Assembly (NCBI RefSeq): GCF_003609835.1
Contig: NZ_AP017898.1
Location: 3,162,001-3,226,000, forward strand
Direction of reading: 5' to 3'
Length of the DNA stretch: 64,000 nucleotides
Source: Sphingopyxis sp. FD7
Lineage (GTDB): Bacteria > Pseudomonadota > Alphaproteobacteria > Sphingomonadales > Sphingomonadaceae
Each line of letters begins with the position of its first letter. Within the stretch, counting starts at the first letter, position 1. Below, piece after piece: positions 35,323-48,101 of the stretch. The notes under the pieces are model-generated. The model saw only the letters and a list, made by a program, of their open reading frames with translations, was not told the origin of the DNA and ran no database searches. Position numbers and translations under genes: made by a program.

Positions 35323-36384
35323 ATGATCCTTTCGCTTGTCGCCGCCGCGCTCGCCGCCGCACAGGCCGCCGCACCGCAGCCCTTTGCCGATGCGGTGGCG
35401 CCGCCGCCCGGCGAAACGCGCGCCGACACGGCCGGGACTCCGGCGACGACCGGCGGTTGGACGCTCCTCGTTCACGGCGGCGCGGGCACCATCCGCCGCG
35501 ACCGTATCACGGCGGAGCAGGACGCCGCCTATCGAGCGGCGATCGACGCGGCGCTGATGGCGGGGCAGGCGGTGCTGGCAAAAGGCGGCAGCGCGCTCGA
35601 CGCGGTGCAGGCGGCGGTCGAGTTGATGGAGGACGACCCGCTGTTCAACGCGGGGCGCGGTGCAGTCTTCACCCATGACCGCACCAACGAACTCGACGCT
35701 GCGATCATGGACGGCCGCACGCGCGCGGCGGGTGCGGTCGCGCGGTTGACGACGAGCCGCCATCCGGTCGCGGTGGCGCGCGCGGTGCTGCGCGACGGGC
35801 GGCATGTCATGCTGACCGGTGCCGACGCCGACCGCTTCGGCGCCGACCGCGGGGTCGAGCAGATGGATCCCGCCTGGTTCGCGACGCCGCATCGCCGCGA
35901 GCAGATCGACGAGTTTCTGCGCCGCGAGGCGGGCGCGAAGGCCGTTTCTTCCTATGACATCGACCAGAAGTTCGGGACCGTCGGCGCGGTGGCGCGCGAC
36001 GCGCGCGGCCATCTCGCCGCGGCCACGTCGACGGGCGGCCTGACGGGCAAAAGATGGGGACGGATCGGCGATGCGCCGATCGTCGGCGCGGGCACCTATG
36101 CCGACGATCGCGCCTGTGCGGTGTCGGCGACGGGGGCGGGCGAGTATTTCATCCGCGTCGGCGTTGCGCACGAAATCTGCGCGCGCGTTCGGCTGGCGGG
36201 GGAATCGCTGCAAGAGGCGGCCGACGCGGTGATGGCCGAGGTGCTGGCGCTCGGCGGATCGGGCGGGGTGATCGTCGCGGGGCCGGACGGCCGTTCGGCG
36301 TTCAGCTTCAATACCGAAGGCATGTATCGCGGCCGACTGACCAGCGACGGCGTGCATGAGGTGGCGATCTATGATGATGAATAG
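35323..36384 (+). CDS. Isoaspartyl peptidase / L-asparaginase (Ntn hydrolase), exported
   Basis: 353 residues. Likely signal peptide (ILSLVAAALAAAQAAA). LLVHGGAGTIRRD and NAGRGAVFTHD are family signatures; the autocleavage site and nucleophile are at Gly218-Thr219 in QKFGTVGAVARD. The enzyme splits itself and releases beta-aspartyl residues or hydrolyses asparagine. Follows the amidohydrolase by 43 bp on the same strand, so likely one operon with it and the S8 protease. Confidence 0.9.
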   Translation: MILSLVAAALAAAQAAAPQPFADAVAPPPGETRADTAGTPATTGGWTLLVHGGAGTIRRDRITAEQDAAYRAAIDAALMAGQAVLAKGGSALDAVQAAVELMEDDPLFNAGRGAVFTHDRTNELDAAIMDGRTRAAGAVARLTTSRHPVAVARAVLRDGRHVMLTGADADRFGADRGVEQMDPAWFATPHRREQIDEFLRREAGAKAVSSYDIDQKFGTVGAVARDARGHLAAATSTGGLTGKRWGRIGDAPIVGAGTYADDRACAVSATGAGEYFIRVGVAHEICARVRLAGESLQEAADAVMAEVLALGGSGGVIVAGPDGRSAFSFNTEGMYRGRLTSDGVHEVAIYDDE

Positions 36385-36404
36385 GTCGCCGAGCGCGCAC
36401 CCCA

Positions 36405-36433
36405 TTGACCGGGGGGCCGTTCGCGGCTAGAGG
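36405..36433 (+). promoter_or_regulatory. Candidate sigma70-type promoter for the str operon
   Basis: TTGACC, a 17-base spacer and TAGAGG lie in the 277-bp gap before rpsL. The -35 is good, the -10 weak (3 of 6). No other candidate in the gap looked better. Confidence 0.35.
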
Positions 36434-36661
36434 GCCGCCAGTTCGGGAATGGCGCTTTGTCGCGGTTTTCGAGTCACAACAGCGCTTGAACATTGCTGGC
36501 GCGGATGGAGCCTCCGGAAGATCATGCGATCGGCCGGGGTCTTTTGCTGTTATCAGGTCGGCCGTTTTCCGCCATTTCCGGCGGGGCGGGGCCGGAGCTT
36601 CATCCCCCGCGGCAGAGTAACCGTTCGCTTTGATGGGCGGACACAAAAAGGTGAAGCATTC

Positions 36662-37033
36662 ATGCCCACGATCAACCAGCTGGTCCGCAAGGGCCGGACT
36701 CCCCAGAAGGTGAAGTCCAAGGTTCCGGCGATGGACGCAAACCCGCAAAAGCGCGGCGTTTGCACCCGTGTCTATACGACGACCCCGAAAAAGCCGAACT
36801 CGGCGCTCCGCAAGGTGGCCAAGGTCCGCCTGACCAATGCCCGCGAAGTCATCACCTACATCCCCGGCGAAGGCCACAACCTCCAGGAACACAGCGTCGT
36901 GCTGATCCGCGGCGGTCGTGTCCGCGACCTTCCCGGTGTGCGTTACCACGTCCTGCGCGGCGTGCTCGATACGCAGGGTGTGAAGGACCGCAAGCAGAGC
37001 CGTTCGAAATACGGCGCGAAGCGTCCGAAATAA
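36662..37033 (+). CDS. rpsL: 30S ribosomal protein S12
   Basis: 123 residues. [20 protein letters not shown] and the decoding-site loop [18 protein letters not shown] with the Lys residues targeted by streptomycin resistance are wild-type (KPNSA). The start at 36662 has AAAAAGGTGAAG upstream; the longer frame into the leader lacks support. Opens the str operon and the whole ribosomal superoperon; unlike in many bacteria, rpoBC is not directly upstream. Confidence 0.98.
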   Translation: MPTINQLVRKGRTPQKVKSKVPAMDANPQKRGVCTRVYTTTPKKPNSALRKVAKVRLTNAREVITYIPGEGHNLQEHSVVLIRGGRVRDLPGVRYHVLRGVLDTQGVKDRKQSRSKYGAKRPK

Positions 37034-37107
37034 GGACCGTTTTTTCGGCTATTTGGTCATCCCGAGGTCGCTCTTGCGCCGGGATGCTGTTGTAAAAGGA
37101 ATTACCC

Positions 37108-37578
37108 ATGGCTCGTCGTCGTCGTCCTGAGCGCCGCGAAATCCTGCCCGATCCCCGTTTCGGGGACGTCGTGCTCTCGAAATTCATGAACAGCGTCATG
37201 CTGGACGGGAAGAAGTCGGTCGCCGAAAGCATCGTTTACGGTGCGCTCGAGGCGGTCGAGGCCCGCGCCAAGAAGGAACCGCTGGGCGTGTTCCACGAAG
37301 CGCTGGCGAATATCCGCCCGAACATCGAAGTGCGCAGCCGCCGTGTCGGCGGCGCGACCTATCAGGTTCCGGTCGAGGTCCGCCCCGACCGCGCGCAGGC
37401 GCTCGCGATCCGCTGGCTGATCACCGCGGCGCGCAACCGCAGCGAAACCACGATGGCCGCGCGCCTGTCGGGCGAGTTGCTCGATGCCTCGAACAATCGC
37501 GGCAACGCGGTGAAGAAGCGCGAAGACACGCACCGCATGGCCGAAGCGAACCGCGCTTTCAGCCACTACCGCTGGTAA
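37108..37578 (+). CDS. rpsG: 30S ribosomal protein S7
   Basis: 156 residues. [20 protein letters not shown] and [20 protein letters not shown] are S7 signatures. Binds the 3' major domain of 16S rRNA and lies at the mRNA exit/E site. 74 bp after rpsL; in E. coli this is where S7 represses the operon, but no specific site was identified here. Confidence 0.98.
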   Translation: MARRRRPERREILPDPRFGDVVLSKFMNSVMLDGKKSVAESIVYGALEAVEARAKKEPLGVFHEALANIRPNIEVRSRRVGGATYQVPVEVRPDRAQALAIRWLITAARNRSETTMAARLSGELLDASNNRGNAVKKREDTHRMAEANRAFSHYRW

Positions 37579-37674
37579 AGGGCGGCGGGTCTTTGGCCCG
37601 TCGCGCAATCGCAACAAAACTTCCTATATCGGGGGCGGCGCCAAAGGCCTCCCCCCAAATCCAAGGAAAAGATC

Positions 37675-39768
<2,094 letters not shown>

Positions 39769-39886
39769 CAGGTCTGGGCCGCGCGGGCTTGCACCGCGCG
39801 GCAAAGCCTACTAAGGGCGGCGCCTGATTCAGCGGGCTCGTCCGGACTGATCAACGGAAACACATCGAACAAGAAGGTTCAATATC

Positions 39887-41077
39887 ATGGCCAAGGCTAA
39901 ATTTGAGCGGACGAAGCCGCACTGCAACATCGGCACCATCGGTCACGTCGACCATGGCAAGACCTCGCTGACCGCCGCGATCACCAAGGTGCTCGCCGAA
40001 GAGGGGCTGTCGCAGAAGGTCGATTTCGAAAACATCGACAAGGCGCCCGAAGAGCGCGAGCGCGGCATCACCATCTCGACCGCGCACGTCGAATATGAAA
40101 CCAAGAACCGCCACTATGCGCACGTCGACTGCCCGGGCCACGCCGACTATGTGAAGAACATGATCACCGGCGCCGCGCAGATGGACGGCGCGATCCTCGT
40201 CGTGTCGGCTGCCGACGGCCCGATGCCGCAGACCAAGGAGCACATCCTGCTCGCGAAGCAGGTCGGCGTTCCGACGATGGTTGTCTTCCTCAACAAGGTC
40301 GACCAGCTCGACGATCCCGAACTGCTCGAACTCGTCGAACTCGAAATCCGCGAAGAATTGTCGAAGCGCGATTTCGACGGCGACAATATTCCGATCATCG
40401 CAGGTTCGGCGCTCGCGGCGCTCGAAAGCCGCGACGACAATATCGGCAAGGAAGCGATTCTGAAGCTGATGGAAGCCGTCGACAGCTGGATCCCGCAGCC
40501 GGAACGTCCGCTCGACAAGCCCTTCCTGATGCCGATCGAAGACGTGTTCTCGATCTCGGGTCGCGGCACCGTCGTCACCGGTCGTGTCGAAACCGGCGTC
40601 GTCAAGGTTGGCGAAGAAGTCGAAATCGTCGGCATCAAGGACACCAAGAAGACGGTCGTTACGGGCGTCGAAATGTTCCGCAAGCTGCTCGACCAGGGCC
40701 AGGCCGGCGACAACATCGGCGCGCTGATCCGCGGCGTCGGCCGTGAAGAAGTCGAGCGTGGCCAGGTTCTGGCGAAGCCCGGCTCGATCACGCCGCACAC
40801 CGAGTTCACCTCGGAGGTCTATGTCCTGTCGAAGGACGAAGGCGGCCGTCACACGCCCTTCTTTGCGAACTATCGTCCGCAGTTCTATTTCCGCACCACC
40901 GACGTCACCGGCGAGGTCATCCTCCCCGAGGGCACCGAGATGGTCATGCCGGGCGACAACGTCCAGCTGTCGGTCAAGCTGATCGCTCCGATCGCCATGG
41001 ACCCGGGCCTGCGCTTCGCGATTCGCGAAGGCGGCCGCACGGTCGGCGCAGGGGTTGTGGCGACCGTCACAAAGTAA
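39887..41077 (+). CDS. tuf: Elongation factor Tu
   Basis: 396 residues, full length. [18 protein letters not shown] (G1), [26 protein letters not shown] and NKVDQLDD are the GTPase motifs. Delivers aminoacyl-tRNA. The start follows AAGAAGGTT. Only copy in this window; many proteobacteria carry a second elsewhere. A hairpin follows. Confidence 0.98.
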   Translation: MAKAKFERTKPHCNIGTIGHVDHGKTSLTAAITKVLAEEGLSQKVDFENIDKAPEERERGITISTAHVEYETKNRHYAHVDCPGHADYVKNMITGAAQMDGAILVVSAADGPMPQTKEHILLAKQVGVPTMVVFLNKVDQLDDPELLELVELEIREELSKRDFDGDNIPIIAGSALAALESRDDNIGKEAILKLMEAVDSWIPQPERPLDKPFLMPIEDVFSISGRGTVVTGRVETGVVKVGEEVEIVGIKDTKKTVVTGVEMFRKLLDQGQAGDNIGALIRGVGREEVERGQVLAKPGSITPHTEFTSEVYVLSKDEGGRHTPFFANYRPQFYFRTTDVTGEVILPEGTEMVMPGDNVQLSVKLIAPIAMDPGLRFAIREGGRTVGAGVVATVTK

Positions 41078-41087
41078 TATAGGGCCG

Positions 41088-41122
41088 CGAGCCGCGCGAT
41101 TCGGACCGATTCGCGCGGCTCG
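41088..41122 (+). terminator. Hairpin after tuf (possible terminator or attenuator)
   Basis: CGAGCCGCGCGATTCG pairs with CGATTCGCGCGGCTCG at 15 of 16 positions across a three-base loop. A TTTTT run follows 11 bases later, so termination would be inefficient. It separates the str part from the S10 part of the cluster. Confidence 0.55.
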
Positions 41123-41225
41123 TAGCTTAAAGGTTTTTGATGGCCGATCCGGCTTCCGGCACGGAAGTCGGAGCAGGCCATTTCGGCTCTTTCGCATCGT
41201 TAGACGGGATTCGACTGGAACAGTC

Positions 41226-41537
41226 ATGGAAACGCAGAATATACGCATTCGCCTGAAGGCCTTTGATCACCGCGTGCTCGATCAGGCCACCACCGACATC
41301 GCCGACACGGCACGTCGTACGGGCGCGCTCATTCGTGGTCCGATCCCGCTTCCGACGCGCATCGAAAAATTCACCGTGAACCGCGGTCCGCACATCGACA
41401 AGAAGTCGCGCGAGCAGTTCGAGGTGCGCACCCACAAGCGGCTGCTCGACATCGTGCAGCCCACCCCGCAGACGGTCGACGCGCTGATGAAGCTCGATCT
41501 TGCCGCGGGCGTGAATGTTGAAATCAAGCTGGCCTGA
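41226..41537 (+). CDS. rpsJ: 30S ribosomal protein S10
   Basis: 103 residues starting [20 protein letters not shown], with [19 protein letters not shown] and [16 protein letters not shown]. Also the NusE partner of NusB in antitermination. ATG 41226 is chosen as the family start; the longer open frame is not supported. First gene of the S10 block, followed by an unusually long gap. Confidence 0.98.
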   Translation: METQNIRIRLKAFDHRVLDQATTDIADTARRTGALIRGPIPLPTRIEKFTVNRGPHIDKKSREQFEVRTHKRLLDIVQPTPQTVDALMKLDLAAGVNVEIKLA

Positions 41538-41860
41538 TTGGGCCAGCGTGCTCCGGACTTGATCCGGAGCCCAGGGTATAAGCGGCCGCCGGGCCGCGCT
41601 GAAACCGCCCTGGGTTCCTGTTTTCGCAGGAACATATTCAGGTTTCGGTGGATACCGCCGGTCGCTTCCATCGGAAGCATCTACGACCGGGCTGCGTCCC
41701 CCGTCTCGCCGCCAACTCCTTCGGGACCGGCGGCACCTCAGCCCGGACGGGGCGACGCATCGAAATTATGGGCTGGGAGGGTGGCCGTCGGGTTTCGACC
41801 CGTGGCTTCCCGCAAGCCGTGCGGAATGGTCCGCCCGGCCTCTGTTTAGGAGTATGGATC
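41538..41860 (+). other. 323-bp gap inside the S10 operon, hairpin-rich leader of rplC
   Basis: No gene. Contains a REP-type hairpin (GCTCCGGACTTGATCCGGAG, 41552-41571), a hairpin GTTCCTG-TTTTCG-CAGGAAC (41614-41633) and CGGGTTTCGACCCG (41789-41802) among other GC-rich structure. An AGGAG ribosome site lies at 41848-41852. S10-rplC spacing is normally short, so this may hold an internal promoter or a regulatory leader. Confidence 0.5.
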
Positions 41861-42634
41861 ATGCGGACTGGCGTGATCGCGAAAAAAATGGGGATGACCC
41901 GCCTGTTTCAGGACGACGGCCGCCATGTGCCCGTCACCGTCCTGAGCCTCGAAGGCTGCCAGGTCGTCTCCGTGCGCGATAAGGAACGCGACGGCTATGT
42001 GGCCGTGCAACTCGGTGCCGGCTCGGCGAAGGCGAAGAATGTCGCCAAGCCGCAGCGCGGCGCCTATGGCAAGGCCGAAGTCGAGCCCAAGGCGAAGCTC
42101 GTAGAGTTCCGCGTCGCCGACGACGCGACGCTCGACGTGGGCGCCGAACTGTCGGCCGATCATTTCGTCGCCGGCCAGATGGTCGACATCCAGGGCGTGA
42201 CGCAGGGCAAGGGCTTTGCCGGCGCGATGAAGCGCTGGGGTTTCGGCGGTATGCGCGCGACCCACGGCGTTTCGATCAGCCACCGCGCGCATGGTTCGAC
42301 GGGCAACCGCCAGGATCCTGGCCGCGTCTTCAAGAACAAGAAGATGGCGGGCCACATGGGCGCGCGCAATCGCACCCAGCAGAATCTCGAAATCGTCCGC
42401 ACCGACGTCGAGCGCGGCCTTCTCTTCGTCAAGGGCTCGGTTCCCGGATCGAAGGGCGGTTGGCTGCTCGTCCGCGATGCGGTGAAGCTGCCGCGTCACC
42501 CCGATGCTCCTTATCCGGCGAGCATCAAGAGCGCGGCCAACACCAACACTGCCCCGGCTGACGCGCCGGTCGAAACGCCGGCCGAAGCGGTCGTCGTCGA
42601 CACCGCGGCCACCGACGGCGCACAGGAGTCCTGA
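41861..42634 (+). CDS. rplC: 50S ribosomal protein L3
   Basis: 257 residues. [20 protein letters not shown] is the N-terminus; [20 protein letters not shown] and [20 protein letters not shown] are L3 signatures. It is about 45 residues longer than E. coli L3, because of a low-complexity Ala/Pro/acidic tail after residue 220 ([20 protein letters not shown]). ATG 41861 is the family start. Confidence 0.97.
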   Translation: MRTGVIAKKMGMTRLFQDDGRHVPVTVLSLEGCQVVSVRDKERDGYVAVQLGAGSAKAKNVAKPQRGAYGKAEVEPKAKLVEFRVADDATLDVGAELSADHFVAGQMVDIQGVTQGKGFAGAMKRWGFGGMRATHGVSISHRAHGSTGNRQDPGRVFKNKKMAGHMGARNRTQQNLEIVRTDVERGLLFVKGSVPGSKGGWLLVRDAVKLPRHPDAPYPASIKSAANTNTAPADAPVETPAEAVVVDTAATDGAQES

Positions 42635-42636
42635 TC

Positions 42637-43263
42637 ATGAAGGTCAAGGTTCAGACCCTCGATGGCAAGGCTGGCGCCGACATCGACCTTAACGACGACG
42701 TTTTCGGCGTCGATGCGCGTGCCGACATCCTGCACCGCGTCGTTGCCTGGCAGCTCGAAAAGCGGCGCGCTCCGGCGCGCGCCGCGCGCGAGCGCAGCGA
42801 CGTTGCCCGCACCGGCAAGAAATTCGGTCGGCAGAAGGGCGGCGGCACCGCGCGTCACGGCGACCGCAAGGCGCCGGTCTTCATCGGCGGCGGCAAGGCG
42901 CACGGCCCGCGGGCGCGCACCTTCGGCCATTCGCTGAACAAGAAGATTCGCACGCTTGGCCTCAAGATGGCGCTGAGCGACAAGGCGAAAGGCGGCAAGC
43001 TCGTCGTTCTCGACTCGCTCGAGCTCAAGGACGCGAAGACCAAGGTGCTCGCCGGCAAGCTGGGCAAGCTCGACCTCGGCAATCGCGCGCTCTTCATCGA
43101 CGGGGACGCGGTGCATGAAAGCTTCGCCATGGCTTCGGCCAACCTGATCGGTGTCGATGCGCTTCCCGCCATCGGGGCCAATGTCTATGACATCGTCCGT
43201 GCCGACACGCTGGTCCTGACCCGCGCGGCGGTCGAAAAGCTGGAGGCACGCTGCAATGGCTAA
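42637..43263 (+). CDS. rplD: 50S ribosomal protein L4
   Basis: 208 residues. [20 protein letters not shown] and [20 protein letters not shown] form the extended loop reaching the peptide exit tunnel. L4 represses the S10 operon in enteric bacteria. Two bases after rplC; overlaps rplW by eight bases. Confidence 0.97.
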
Positions 43264-43564
43264 GGCAAAAACAGTCGACGCGCGTCACTATGACGTGATC
43301 CTCGCTCCGGTGATCACCGAAAAGTCGACGCTGCTCAGCGAAAACAACGCCGTGGTGTTCAAGGTCGCACGTGACGCGACCAAGCCCGCGATCAAGGCCG
43401 CCGTCGAGGCGCTGTTCGATGTCAAGGTGGTGGGCGTGAACACGCTCGTCACCAAGGGCAAGACGAAGCGCTGGAAGGGCAAGCCCTACACCCGCAGCGA
43501 CGTGAAGAAGGCGATCGTCCGCCTGGCCGAAGGCCAGTCGATCGACGTCACCACCGGCGTCTGA
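43256..43564 (+). CDS. rplW: 50S ribosomal protein L23
   Basis: 102 residues. [20 protein letters not shown] is the family signature. Lines the tunnel exit and docks SRP and trigger factor. Eight-base overlap with rplD. Confidence 0.97.
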
Positions 43565-43586
43565 CGGATAGGGGAAGGCAGAGAAA

Positions 43587-44423
43587 ATGGCACTCAAATC
43601 CTATAATCCGACCAGCCCCGGACAGCGCGGCCTGATCCTCGTCGACAAGTCGGCGCTGTGGAAGGGCAAGCCCGTCAAGGCGCTGACCGAAGGCAAGCGC
43701 AAGACCGGCGGCCGCAACAACAAGGGGCATGTGACCTCGCGCGGCATCGCCGGTGGCCACAAGCAGAAATACCGCTTCATCGACTTCAAGCGTCGCAAGT
43801 GGGACATGCCGGCGACGGTCGAGCGGCTGGAATATGACCCCAACCGCACGGCGTTCATCGCGCTCGTCAAATATGAAGACGGAACGCAGGCCTACATCCT
43901 CGCGCCGCAGCGTCTGGCGGTCGGCGACACGATCGTCGCGGGCAAGAAGACCGACGTGAAGCCGGGCAATGCGATGGAACTTGCGCAGATGCCGGTCGGC
44001 ACGATCGTCCACAATATCGAGATGAAGCCGGGCAAGGGCGGCCAGATCGCCCGTTCGGCGGGCACCTATGCGCAGGTCGTGGGTCGCGACCGCGGACTGG
44101 TGATCGTGCGCCTGGGCTCGGGCGAACAGCGCTACATCCGCGGCGAGTGCATGGGCACGGTCGGTGCGGTGTCGAACCCCGACAACCAGAACACCAACCT
44201 CGGCAAGGCCGGCCGCAATCGCTGGCTGGGCAAGCGTCCGCTGACGCGCGGTGTCGCGAAGAACCCGGTCGACCACCCGCACGGCGGTGGCGAAGGCCGC
44301 ACCTCGGGCGGCCGTCATCCGGTCACCCCCTGGGGCAAGCCGACCAAGGGCGCCCGGACCCGTCACAACAAGTCGACCGACAAGATGATCATCCGGTCGC
44401 GTCACGCGAAGAAGAAGAGGTAA
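43587..44423 (+). CDS. rplB: 50S ribosomal protein L2
   Basis: 278 residues. [20 protein letters not shown] and the C-terminal [20 protein letters not shown] (with the conserved His near the peptidyl transferase centre). Usual length. Confidence 0.98.
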   Translation: MALKSYNPTSPGQRGLILVDKSALWKGKPVKALTEGKRKTGGRNNKGHVTSRGIAGGHKQKYRFIDFKRRKWDMPATVERLEYDPNRTAFIALVKYEDGTQAYILAPQRLAVGDTIVAGKKTDVKPGNAMELAQMPVGTIVHNIEMKPGKGGQIARSAGTYAQVVGRDRGLVIVRLGSGEQRYIRGECMGTVGAVSNPDNQNTNLGKAGRNRWLGKRPLTRGVAKNPVDHPHGGGEGRTSGGRHPVTPWGKPTKGARTRHNKSTDKMIIRSRHAKKKR

Positions 44424-44426
44424 GCC

Positions 44427-44702
44427 ATGGCTCGCTCGGTCTGGAAGGGTCCGTTCGTGGACCTTCATCTCCTCAAGAAAGCCGAAACGGCCCAGGACGG
44501 CGGCAGCACTGCGCCGATCAAGACCTGGTCGCGCCGGTCCACCATCCTGCCGCAGTTCGTCGGGCTGACCTTCAACGTCTACAACGGCCGCAAGTTCGTG
44601 CCGGTGTCGGTCAATGAAGACATGGTCGGCATGAAGCTGGGTGAATTTGCGCCGACGCGCTTCTTCCCCGGCCACGCGGCCGACAAGAAGGGCAAACGCT
44701 AA
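44427..44702 (+). CDS. rpsS: 30S ribosomal protein S19
   Basis: 91 residues. [20 protein letters not shown] and [20 protein letters not shown]. Its TAA overlaps the rplV ATG by one base (TAATG). Confidence 0.98.
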   Translation: MARSVWKGPFVDLHLLKKAETAQDGGSTAPIKTWSRRSTILPQFVGLTFNVYNGRKFVPVSVNEDMVGMKLGEFAPTRFFPGHAADKKGKR

Positions 44703-45082
44703 TGGGCAAGCAAAAGTCCCCCCGCCGCGTTGCGGACAATGAGGCGCTCTCGGTCGGCACGCAGATTCGCGGTTCGGCGCAGAAGCTGAACCTCGTCGCC
44801 GCGCTGATCCGTGGCCGCAAGGTCGAAGACGCGATGAACGTCCTCGCCTTCTCGAAGAAGGCGATGGCGGTCGACGTGCGCAAGGTTCTCGCCAGCGCCG
44901 TCGCCAACGCGGAGAACAACCACAACCTCGACGTCGACGCGCTCGTCGTCAAGGAAGCGAGCGTCGGCAAGTCGCTCTCGATGAAGCGCTGGCACGCACG
45001 CGGCCGCGGCAAGTCGACCCGGATCGTCAAGCCGTTCAGCCGCATCCGCATCGTCGTGCGCGAACAGGAAGAAGAGGCGTAA
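44702..45082 (+). CDS. rplV: 50S ribosomal protein L22
   Basis: 126 residues. [20 protein letters not shown] and [20 protein letters not shown], the beta-hairpin that lines the exit tunnel. One-base overlap with rpsS. Confidence 0.97.
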   Translation: MGKQKSPRRVADNEALSVGTQIRGSAQKLNLVAALIRGRKVEDAMNVLAFSKKAMAVDVRKVLASAVANAENNHNLDVDALVVKEASVGKSLSMKRWHARGRGKSTRIVKPFSRIRIVVREQEEEA

Positions 45083-45083
45083 G

Positions 45084-45791
45084 ATGGGCCAGAAGAGCAA
45101 TCCGATCGGCCTGCGCCTGCAGGTCAACCGCACCTGGGACAGCCGCTGGTTCGCCGAGGGGCAGGACTATGGCCGCATGCTGGTCGAGGATCTGAAGATC
45201 CGCCAATATGTGTTCAAGACCCTGCCGCAGGCAGCGATCTCGAAGGTCGTGATCGAGCGTCCCGCGAAGCTGTGCCGCGTGTCGATCTATGCCGCCCGTC
45301 CGGGCGTCATCATCGGCAAGAAGGGCGCCGACATCGAAAAGCTGCGCAAGAAGCTGGGCGAGATGACGGGCAGCGACGTGTCGCTGAACATCGTCGAAAT
45401 CCGCAAGCCCGAAGTCGACGCCAAGCTCGTCGCGCAGGGCATTGCCGACCAGCTCGAACGCCGTGTCGCCTTCCGCCGCGCGATGAAGCGCGCGGTGCAG
45501 TCGGCGATGCGCCTTGGCGCCGAGGGCATCCGAATCAACTGCGCAGGCCGTCTGGGCGGCGCGGAAATCGCGCGCACCGAATGGTATCGCGAAGGCCGGG
45601 TGCCGCTGCACACGCTGCGCGCCAATGTCGATTATGCCGAGGCCGAAGCGCACACCGCCTATGGCGTGTGCGGGATCAAGGTGTGGATCTTCAAGGGCGA
45701 GATCCTGGGTCACGACCCGATGGCGACCGACCGTCTGATGCTCGACGCGCAGACGACCGGCGTCCGTCCGGCGCGTGACGATCGCCGCTAA
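45084..45791 (+). CDS. rpsC: 30S ribosomal protein S3
   Basis: 235 residues. [20 protein letters not shown] at the start; the KH domain motif [17 protein letters not shown]; and [20 protein letters not shown]. Helps form the mRNA entry tunnel. Confidence 0.98.
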   Translation: MGQKSNPIGLRLQVNRTWDSRWFAEGQDYGRMLVEDLKIRQYVFKTLPQAAISKVVIERPAKLCRVSIYAARPGVIIGKKGADIEKLRKKLGEMTGSDVSLNIVEIRKPEVDAKLVAQGIADQLERRVAFRRAMKRAVQSAMRLGAEGIRINCAGRLGGAEIARTEWYREGRVPLHTLRANVDYAEAEAHTAYGVCGIKVWIFKGEILGHDPMATDRLMLDAQTTGVRPARDDRR

Positions 45792-45802
45792 GGAACGCTG
45801 AC

Positions 45803-46234
45803 ATGCTGCAACCGAAAAAAACCAAGTTTCGCAAGGCGTTCAAGGGCCGCATCCATGGCAATGCCAAGGGCGGAACCAGCCTGAACTTCGGCTCCTACGG
45901 CCTGAAGGCGATGGAACCTGAGCGCATCACCGCGCGCCAGATCGAAGCGGCGCGCCGCGCGATCAGCCGTGCGATCAAGCGTCAGGGCCGCCTGTGGATC
46001 CGCGTGTTCCCCGACGTTCCCGTATCGTCGAAACCCGCCGAAGTCCGCATGGGCAAGGGCAAGGGTTCGCCCGAATACTGGGCGGCCCGCGTCAAGCCCG
46101 GCCGCATCCTGTTCGAGCTCGACGGCGTTCCCGGCCCCGTGGCCGCGCTGGCGTTCGAACGTGCGGCGATGAAGCTGCCGATCAAGACGAAGGTTGTCGC
46201 CCGCCTCGGCGACACCTCGCACCTGGAGGGTTAA
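45803..46234 (+). CDS. rplP: 50S ribosomal protein L16
   Basis: 143 residues. [20 protein letters not shown] and [20 protein letters not shown]. Binds near the A-site tRNA. The Arg of the motif hydroxylated by YcfD-type enzymes in other bacteria lies in this region. Confidence 0.97.
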   Translation: MLQPKKTKFRKAFKGRIHGNAKGGTSLNFGSYGLKAMEPERITARQIEAARRAISRAIKRQGRLWIRVFPDVPVSSKPAEVRMGKGKGSPEYWAARVKPGRILFELDGVPGPVAALAFERAAMKLPIKTKVVARLGDTSHLEG

Positions 46235-46238
46235 GGAC

Positions 46239-46442
46239 ATGGCCAAGACCGAAGATTTCAAGGCCAAGACCGACGATCAGCTCGCCGAACAGCTTGGCGA
46301 GTTGAAGCGCGAGGCGTTCAACCTCCGCTTCCAGGCGGCGACCGGCCAGCTCGAAAAAGCCTCGCGCGTCAAGGAAGTGCGGCGCTCCATCGCCCGCATC
46401 AAGACCGTGCAGACCGAGCGCGCGCGCTCGGCCGCGAAATAA
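46239..46442 (+). CDS. rpmC: 50S ribosomal protein L29
   Basis: 67 residues. [20 protein letters not shown] and [14 protein letters not shown], the two-helix hairpin of L29. ATG 46239 follows TTAAGGAC four bases after the rplP stop; upstream in-frame codons are rplP. Confidence 0.97.
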
Positions 46443-46453
46443 GGAGACACGTC

Positions 46454-46720
46454 ATGCCGAAGCGCATTCTGACCGGCACGGTGGTGTCCGACAAGGGCGA
46501 CAAGACCGTCGTGGTCAAGGTCGAACGGAAGGTGAAGCACCCTCTCTATGGCAAGATCATCCGCCGTTCGAAAAAATATCACGCCCATGATGAGGACAAC
46601 GCCATCAAGGCTGGCGAAACCGTCCGCATCGAGGAAACGAAGCCGATTTCTAAGCTGAAGACCTGGAAGGTTCTCGACAAGGTCGAAACCTCCACCAAGG
46701 CGAAAGCGGCCGAGGCCTGA
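46454..46720 (+). CDS. rpsQ: 30S ribosomal protein S17
   Basis: 88 residues. [20 protein letters not shown] and [20 protein letters not shown] are S17 signatures (OB fold). AAGGAG lies before the ATG. Confidence 0.97.
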
Positions 46721-46788
46721 GGGCTTCGTCAGATTTTCACGGAACCGCCGGGACGGCCCGGTAGGCCAAGGAAGAAGGAAATGCATCG

Positions 46789-47157
46789 ATGATCCAGATG
46801 CAGTCACAATTGGAAGTCGCCGACAACAGCGGCGCGAAGCGCGTCCAGTGCATCAAGGTGCTGGGCGGGTCGAAGCGCCGCACCGCCGGCGTGGGCGACG
46901 TCATCGTCGTGTCGATCAAGGAAGCGCAGCCGCGCGGCAAGGTGAAGAAGGGCGACGTGCATCGCGCCGTCATCGTTCGCACCGCCAAGGATGTGCGCCG
47001 CGCCGATGGCTCGGTGATCCGTTTCGACAGCAATGCCGCCGTGCTCGTCAACAAGAATGAAGAGCCGATCGGCACCCGTATCTTCGGCCCCGTCGTCCGC
47101 GAACTGCGCAGCCGCGGCTATATGAAGATCATCAGCCTGGCGCCGGAGGTGCTCTGA
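46789..47157 (+). CDS. rplN: 50S ribosomal protein L14
   Basis: 122 residues. [20 protein letters not shown] and [20 protein letters not shown]. The 68-bp gap before it begins what is the spc operon in E. coli; no clear promoter was recognised. Confidence 0.98.
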   Translation: MIQMQSQLEVADNSGAKRVQCIKVLGGSKRRTAGVGDVIVVSIKEAQPRGKVKKGDVHRAVIVRTAKDVRRADGSVIRFDSNAAVLVNKNEEPIGTRIFGPVVRELRSRGYMKIISLAPEVL

Positions 47158-47159
47158 CC

Positions 47160-47477
47160 ATGGCGAACAAGATCAAGAAGGGCGATACGGTCGTCATCCT
47201 GTCCGGCAAGGACAAGGGCAAGACCGGCGAAGTCGTGCAGAGCCTGCCGAAGGACGGCAAGGTCGTCGTCGCGGGCGTCAACGTCATCACGCGCCACCGC
47301 AAGCCGAGCCAGCAGAATCCGCAGGGCGGTCTCGAGCGCAAGGAAGCGCCGCTGTTCGCGAGCAAGGTCGCGCTTGCCGACCCCAAGACGGGCAAGCCGA
47401 CGCGCGTGCGCTTTGAAACCAGGGACGGCAAGAAGGTCCGCGTGGCCGTGAAGTCCGGGGAGACGATCAATGGCTGA
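47160..47477 (+). CDS. rplX: 50S ribosomal protein L24
   Basis: 105 residues. [20 protein letters not shown] (KOW motif) and [18 protein letters not shown]. Initiator of 50S assembly. Overlaps rplE by eight bases. Confidence 0.97.
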   Translation: MANKIKKGDTVVILSGKDKGKTGEVVQSLPKDGKVVVAGVNVITRHRKPSQQNPQGGLERKEAPLFASKVALADPKTGKPTRVRFETRDGKKVRVAVKSGETING

Positions 47478-48048
47478 CAATTACACCCCGCGCATGAAGA
47501 AGCTGTATGACGACAAGATCGTCAAGGCGATGACCGAGAAATTCGGTTACAAGAATGCGATGGAAGTGCCGAAGATCGAAAAGATCACGCTCAACATGGG
47601 CGTCGGCGAAGCGACGCAGGACAAGAAGAAGGTCGAAGCCGCGGCGGCCGAAATGGAGCTGATCGCGGGCCAGAAGCCCGTCGTCACCCGCGCGAAGAAG
47701 TCGATCGCGCAGTTCAAGCTGCGCGAAGGCATGCCGATCGGTTGCAAGGTCACCCTGCGCCGCGAACGCATGTATGAGTTCCTCGACCGGCTGATCACCA
47801 TTGCGATGCCGCGCATCCGCGACTTTCGCGGCGTGTCGGCGAAGAGCTTCGACGGCCGTGGCAATTATGCCATGGGCCTGAAAGAGCAGATCATCTTCCC
47901 CGAGATCAACTATGACCGCATCGACCAGGTGCGCGGCATGGACGTGATCGTCACCACCACCGCTCGCACCGACGAAGAGGCCCGCGAACTGCTCAAGCTG
48001 TTCGGCTTCCCCTTCCCGATCGAAGCGCAGGAAAAGGAAGCCGCCTGA
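47470..48048 (+). CDS. rplE: 50S ribosomal protein L5
   Basis: 192 residues. [20 protein letters not shown] and [13 protein letters not shown]-type core ([19 protein letters not shown]), then [20 protein letters not shown]. Binds 5S rRNA and contacts P-site tRNA. Confidence 0.97.
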   Translation: MADNYTPRMKKLYDDKIVKAMTEKFGYKNAMEVPKIEKITLNMGVGEATQDKKKVEAAAAEMELIAGQKPVVTRAKKSIAQFKLREGMPIGCKVTLRRERMYEFLDRLITIAMPRIRDFRGVSAKSFDGRGNYAMGLKEQIIFPEINYDRIDQVRGMDVIVTTTARTDEEARELLKLFGFPFPIEAQEKEAA

Positions 48049-48101
48049 TCCCTTCCACGGGACCAGCCAGGCTCTTTCAAGAAGGAAAGAGAACTTAAGT
48101 C

